Below are positions 59,413 through 64,000 of a DNA stretch of 64,000 nucleotides, piece by piece. The stretch spans positions 3,474,501-3,538,500 of the forward strand of contig NW_026960607.1 in the NCBI RefSeq assembly GCF_021018805.1, in the 5' to 3' direction. The stretch's first letter is position 1; the number at the start of each line of letters is the position of its first letter. The DNA is from Prinia subflava (lineage: Eukaryota > Chordata > Aves > Passeriformes > Cisticolidae). The notes beneath the pieces are model-generated. The model did no database searches. It had not been told where the DNA came from and saw only the letters and a list, made by a program, of their open reading frames with translations. The translations under genes and the position numbers were made by a program.

Positions 59413-61351
59413 GAACACCAAAACCCAGGTTTTGAGAACTCTCATGGTTGTATTTTTGCATTGTAAAATTAGTTTTCAGATATGATATGTGTAAATCTCT
59501 CACTGCTAAAGTAATAAGGCAGAAAACTGAAATGCAGGATTGGGGTTGAAACAGGTCGACTGAACCAAAATAAATAAGATCTGGTTCCAGTGACATTTTC
59601 TGTTAGAGCTTAGAAGTGATGATGAATAAAGAAATATTAAAACAATATGGTTTTCACTAATAAAGGTTGCTATAAGGTATAAAGGACTGAGCAGTCTGAT
59701 TCATACTGGAACAACATTTAGCTACAGGTCATTCTCCTTTTTCTAGGTGGAGCTGATTTATAAGGGGTAGGAGATTCCTTAAGGACAGAGAATATTAATA
59801 AAAAAGTGTTCTTTTGGATTTTTTAAACCAATGCATTAAAAAAGAAACCTTAAAAATGCATTTGAAAATGTCTGTGATAGAGAAGAAAATTATCCCACCT
59901 AATGTGTCAGCTTATGCAAGTTCACCACAGAGACAGCCTACAGAGAAAAGGAGGTCTTTGAGTTGGTCTAAACCATTGTGATAACCTGTTCACAGAGCAA
60001 AATTGTGCCCATACAAACAAGCTTCTCAGTTTGCAAGTCTTGGTAAAAAATCCACGAAGCTGATTATGTAAAGCTTAGTGTTAACCCACAGCTGCTGATC
60101 ACAGTAAATGCCATTAATTCACATCCTCTAATAACAGAGAGGAAGGATGTGTATGGCACATTGATCTTCCCCTTGTTAACTTCTGCCACTTCTGTGCTAA
60201 ACCACAAAGAAGTTCCATAACCCTTTCTGATTTATGACATAGAAAGCTCTAATTCAGGCTTATTCACCAGAAAATGGGCTAATTAATTTCCTTGTATCCT
60301 TGATACGCAGAGCTATTCCTTTTAGGAAAAAAAGTATGCTTCTGCATTTAAAATTGTGCGACCATTACATGATGTCACACTCTCCTATCAGACCACTGAA
60401 GTGTCTACAGTTAATAATCTAGTTTCAGATAAGAATGAATTGCTTTGAAAAAGTAACTAATCCCAAATTTAAAAGGTATTTGATCAAATTTGAAATCAAA
60501 ACATTACACTTAAAGGCCAGATTCTCGGCAAGCATGAGTGAAGACATAAAAACTTACACAAGATGGCCACTGGGCTCTTAAGCACAGGCACCTGACACTA
60601 AAAATGCTTGATGCTTTTTTCACCACACTGCAATTATTTTAAGCAGAGTCAACTTATCATTGAAGTTATTGCTGCAGTATTATACGTATTAAAAATACCA
60701 AGAACAATCACTCATCTTGTTACTCTCCTTTGTTTCTGTCATAAGTAGATATGTTTACAATATGTTTAATCATGGAAAAAAGTAATTTAATCAACTCTGT
60801 GAATTTTATTCACTGAATGGTAGTGGATCTGCCAGTCTTATCATGTGTGCTTTTAATTGTCCTTTCCCTGTTTATTTTAATGTTCATGTTCTTCTTGTCT
60901 GCGCATTAGAGAGATACCAAGTTTACCTGGTACTCTTAACACCAGTAGTAATGCCATGTACCATCTGGAAGGCCATTTTTTTCCCCAAGTCTTGCAGAAA
61001 TACCCAGATTATTTTTTCCTCTGGTGTAACCAAATTCTGGAAGTCAGTATTATAGCAAGTATAACCACTGTGCAATAACTGGGAATTCTTGCATGCTGCT
61101 TTTCCACTAAGTCATTTACAGGATTTACATACTCCCAGCAGGTTAACATTTTACCTTTTTTCAACTTTGAAGGCCACTTTAAGGAAGTTTGCCATTTCCT
61201 TTCAAATTCATTTTGGTTGATCAAACATACCCTGGGAAAGACAGAATAATAAAAAAAAAACCTGTCTATGGGAATACACAAGACAGAGCATAAGACTTGA
61301 TTAGCATAGCTAGTTTGATAACCAAGATGCCATGGCAGGAACAAACAGAAC
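59413..61351. other. Gene-less AT-rich segment
   Basis: No gene, LTR pair or CR1 end is recognised between the solo LTR and ERV C. Confidence 0.45.
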
Positions 61352-61585
61352 TGTGAAAATTACAGGAGATGGGATTACACCTGCTTACGGGAAGAGAGAA
61401 GATTCAATCAACTTCTGCAAGCAAAGAATTGTTGTAAAATGCGTGAGTTTTCTGTGTGATTTTTAACCTGATTATTGTAGTAGAAATCATTAACCTGTTT
61501 GAAATAGTATATAAGCTTTTGGGAAACCTGAGTAAAATTGAATTCTGATCACCGAATCAGTCTTCCCGTCTCTCATCAATCGCCA
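61352..61585 (+). repeat. ERV C probable 5' LTR
   Basis: A 234-bp TG...CA interval with a TATATAAG (about 61508) and an AGTAAA in place of AATAAA lies just before a TGG that could open a PBS. No second LTR is available to confirm the ends. Confidence 0.45.
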
Positions 61586-61590
61586 ATAAT

Positions 61591-61608
61591 TGGTGCTCCG
61601 TATGACTC
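61591..61608 (+). promoter_or_regulatory. ERV C candidate primer-binding site
   Basis: TGGTGCTCCGTATGACTC follows the LTR end. It starts with the TGG expected of a PBS. Partial likeness to isoleucine- or histidine-tRNA primer sites is too weak to assign a tRNA. Confidence 0.4.
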
Positions 61609-61712
61609 GAGAAGAACCGGCTATCTGCTGGCAATTGGCGACGCCCCTGGAACTGATCGTGGCGGTGAAAGAACTGTGTTTGGGCCCGCAATCATCTGTA
61701 CGCCAGACGTGA

Positions 61713-61720
61713 CAGGTGAG
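61713..61720 (+). promoter_or_regulatory. ERV C candidate 5' splice site
   Basis: CAG|GTGAG in the leader 22 bases before the gag ATG is a good donor match, in the place where retroviral leaders carry the major splice donor. Confidence 0.5.
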
Positions 61721-61737
61721 CCAGGGGAACTCAAGGT

Positions 61738-62565
61738 ATGGGACAGGACGTGTCCAACGAGAGAGACGTTAACAAAACCATGCAACGCTTGCTGAGCAAG
61801 CATGGATCCCCAATCCTTAAGCAGGACCTTAAGTTGCTCCTACAATGGGTGTCACGCATGTTCCCCAATACCACCCCTTCCTCTGTTTTTACTCTCCACT
61901 ACTGGGACAAGGTCGGCATAAAGCTCTACGACCTGGCTACGCTGCCTGGCCACGAGCCAGAGCTACGCCTGCTTCCTGCCTGGAGGGCGGTCATGGACAC
62001 GATTAAAAAAGAGGGGGGGAGCGAGGCAGCCTGCGATACCACCGCGGAGATGGCCCCGGAGGCCGTGCTAGACCGAAACCTGCGCAGGTCCCGCTCCCCT
62101 TCCCCCATCTGCACCCCCTCCCCGACGAATGCCAGGGATAGAGCCCAGCAGCCAGCTGCAGCCCCACCGGGATCCCACCAGCCACCCCAGAGCTAACCGC
62201 TAACCGCTTATAGGGACTCTGACTTTAGCAGTGATGGAGAGCCTTTCGACCCCGGCCCCAAAAATGATCCGGACTTGCTCCCTTCAAATATGTATAACAA
62301 TTGGTTACAGATAAAAAAGAAAGCCTTTAAGGACAGAGACTTTGCCTTTATTTCACTAATCAATGCTATTCAAGTTTCACCAAATGGCCAGCTTTTACAG
62401 CAAATCATCTCACAGCACGGGACAGAACGAGTGCAGACACAAGTCCCACAGCCAACCCAGCAGCTGACACAGTAACCAGGAGCAACCTTCAGCTTCCAGC
62501 CGGCCCAGCCCCCATCCACTGAACCGTCTCCAACCTATGAGAAGCCACCCCAAGAAGTGCAGTAA
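61738..62565 (+). pseudogene. gag: ERV C gag, matrix region, two in-frame stops
   Basis: ATG at 61738 begins MGQDVS, a myristoylation-type start, and 152 codons follow. The FTLHYWDKVG segment corresponds to SFWDHVG in the ERV B matrix. The frame is then stopped by TAA at 62194-62196 but continues in the same frame through an acidic stretch (DSDFSSDGEPFD) and a NNWLQIKKKAF segment to another TAA at 62473-62475, then a proline-rich piece to a TAA at about 62563. No capsid or major homology region is recognised. Confidence 0.8.
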
Positions 62566-62586
62566 TGTTGTCTAATTGCTCAGTTT

Positions 62587-62802
62587 TTGTCTCCCTACAG
62601 AAAATCTATGGACTCTTCCCTGGTCCTCTCAGGAGTGGGTGGAAACAGTCAAAGCTATCAAAGCCAACACCTGGTACAGATCACAGGGCCTGAGAGGAAA
62701 GTAGCTACTGTCAGTCCTTTTGTGCTGTCTGCGCCACTGGTTTTGTGGGGGAGAGATGTTCTGTCACAACAGGGAATTTTTATGCAGTCAAATCTTGTAT
62801 AA
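62587..62802 (+). pseudogene. pro: ERV C protease C-terminal fragment
   Basis: A short frame contains GVGG, VQITGPERKVATVSPFV and LWGRDVLSQQG. These align with GIGG, VQIEGPDGKVANVRPFV and LWGRDTMSQWG of the ERV B protease. The active-site DTG is missing. It follows directly on a pyrimidine tract ending CTACAG at 62600, which looks like a splice acceptor. Confidence 0.78.
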
Positions 62803-63054
62803 AGGTCATTAAAGTGCACGACTTTAAAACTAACTTAGAAAAAAAAAAAAGTTTGGTAAATAATGTCTCCTAAGTTCTTAACAGGAAAGGGGGAGCCGAG
62901 GATGACACCCCTGCTGAGAAGACTGCAAAAAGCTCTTTTATGTTTTCAATTTTTTTGTTCTTGATGAACTCTAAACAAATGGTTACAGCCTTTGAGTGAG
63001 AACTTAATGCAGAACTGCTTCTCTCCTTCTCTTGTTTAGTTTGTCATCAAACCG

Positions 63055-63180
63055 AGGTTGAATGCAAATGTGTTGAATGTGAGATACTGTAGTACTATGC
63101 ATCTCATAAAAGACGAGGTATTTGCTGTCAATGTGATCCATCAAGACACATCAGAAATAATGCACAAATTCAATGATTAA
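63055..63180 (+). pseudogene. Degenerate nucleocapsid zinc knuckles, out of order
   Basis: One frame reads KCVEC..(stop)..YASHKRRGICCQCDPSRHIRNN. This fits two adjacent CX2CX4HX4C knuckles in which several ligands are lost: the first His is Tyr, and the last Cys of each is gone. Nucleocapsid normally lies at the end of gag, before protease; here it lies after the protease fragment. The match is by pattern only. Confidence 0.5.
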
Positions 63181-63369
63181 TGTGTGTATATAAGTTTGAT
63201 CCACCTGAACAATTAGAGCACAGTGGATTACTGCCACTGAGAATAAGGATATATGATGATTTCCTGAATATCATGATATTTACTGAGAATTGTTTCTAGT
63301 GCTCAGACATAGCCTGTTAAACTTAGATGTTTTTGACAAAGATTGTGATAACCAGTTTGATTTTTAGTT

Positions 63370-64000
63370 CGAAAGACATCTCCCTGGAAATATTTGGGCT
63401 GGCAAATAGGCATGCATTCTATTTCTGCACAACCCTTGCAAATTTCAGCTGAAATCAACACATTACATGATGCACAAAAACTGCTGGGAACAATAAATTG
63501 GGTCCATCCATTGCTTGGGATTTCAAATGCAGATTCAGAGCCATTGTTTGCCCTCCTGGGAGGAGAGCTCAACCTCTTATCACCCAGACGCTTAAACAGA
63601 GAAGCACAAATTGCGCTTCAAAAGGTAGCTGATGCTATCGCTCAGAGGCAATCAGCTAGGTGGGCTCCTGAACTGCTGCTGAGGCTAATCATTCTGAACC
63701 CTAACAAACAGCCTTATGCCTTAATATTTCAGTGGGACTCAGAAAAACCAGACCCTCTGCTAATTATCGAATGGGTCTTTTTGCCTAACAATATTCCCAA
63801 GACTATTTCCATGCAAGATGAACTTATGGCCATGTTGATTGTCAAGGCTCGTCAAAGACTGACCTCTTTGGCTGGGAAAGATTTTGATCGTATCTACCTC
63901 TCACAGTGTTTTATTTTAATTGGTTGCTACAGTTGTCTGAAAACTTGCAAATTCCTTTAAAGAATTACCCAGGGCAGATATCAATCCATCCGCCTAAACA
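63370..64000 (+). pseudogene. pol: ERV C pol: RT thumb, connection and start of RNase H
   Basis: The frame opens RKTSPWKYLGWQIG and continues through LLGTINWVHPLLGISNADSEPLF, LLSPRRLN and LLIIEWVFL. These match MPPWKYLGVQIS, LCGSLNWVRPWLGL and LLIIEWVFL of ERV B Pol, so this is the RT thumb and connection. The polymerase palm with YMDD is absent. Near 63910 the frame shifts, and LLQLSENLQ..GQISIHPPK in another frame continues the homology to the window edge. Confidence 0.87.

Larger units (their letters stand above)
61352..64000 (+). mobile_element. ERV C: 3'-cut, internally deleted and rearranged retrovirus
   Basis: A probable short 5' LTR and leader are followed by gag matrix, a protease C-terminal piece, degenerate zinc knuckles and the RT thumb/connection, which runs off the window. 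Most of capsid, most of pro and the RT fingers and palm are missing. It is a third betaretrovirus-like lineage distinct from ERV A and B. Confidence 0.85.

Overview
The window reads as avian nuclear DNA, most likely from a songbird. It is AT-rich, contains CR1 LINE fragments, and carries many short LTRs of types typical of bird endogenous retroviruses (ERVs). I found no host exon, rRNA, tRNA or CRISPR array. At least a third of the 64 kb is retroviral. Such density fits a gene-poor, weakly recombining region such as the W chromosome or pericentromeric DNA, but that placement is inference.

The centrepiece is a full-length provirus at 23989-32096 (+ strand). Its two 329-bp LTRs appear identical and are flanked by the 6-bp duplication CACATT. 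It has a primer-binding site, a splice donor, gag, pro, pol, a splice acceptor, env and a polypurine tract. gag-pro and pro-pol are joined by two -1 frameshift sites, as in betaretroviruses. The Env transmembrane subunit is of the CX6CC type and looks alpharetrovirus-like, so the genome appears mosaic. Two single in-frame UAG codons are the only obvious lesions. One lies in RNase H of pol. The other lies just before the Env membrane anchor and would leave an anchorless Env.

Two further ERVs are cut by the window edges. ERV A (1 to about 3010) keeps the end of reverse transcriptase, RNase H, an intact integrase, an env with most of SU deleted, and a 3' LTR. ERV C (61352 to 64000) keeps a short 5' LTR, a broken gag, a protease fragment, degenerate zinc knuckles and the RT thumb/connection, with blocks missing and apparently out of order.

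Between these are thirteen solo LTRs whose ends I set from TG...CA termini and flanking duplications. Those with 6-bp duplications (class II/ERVK-like) are at 4072, 10164, 14698, 33977, 51202 and 52199. Those with 5-bp duplications (class III/ERVL-like or unclear) are at 6439, 10833, 18024, 45161 and 58057. Those with 4-bp duplications are at 17356 and 41975. The copies at 6439, 17356 and 41975 belong to one family despite differing duplication lengths. The solo LTR at 52199 is a diverged relative of the provirus LTR. CR1 fragments lie at 13413-15350 (-), 32330-33935 (+) and about 52035-52740 (-); two are split by LTR insertions, which gives relative ages.

The remaining stretches (3.0-4.0, 5.4-6.4, 8.3-10.1, 11.4-13.4, 15.4-17.3, 19.0-23.9, 34.6-41.9, 42.7-45.1, 46.0-51.2, 52.8-58.0 and 59.4-61.3 kb) are AT-rich DNA in which I recognise no gene. 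All calls were made by eye without database searches; LTR ends and duplications were read directly from the sequence.
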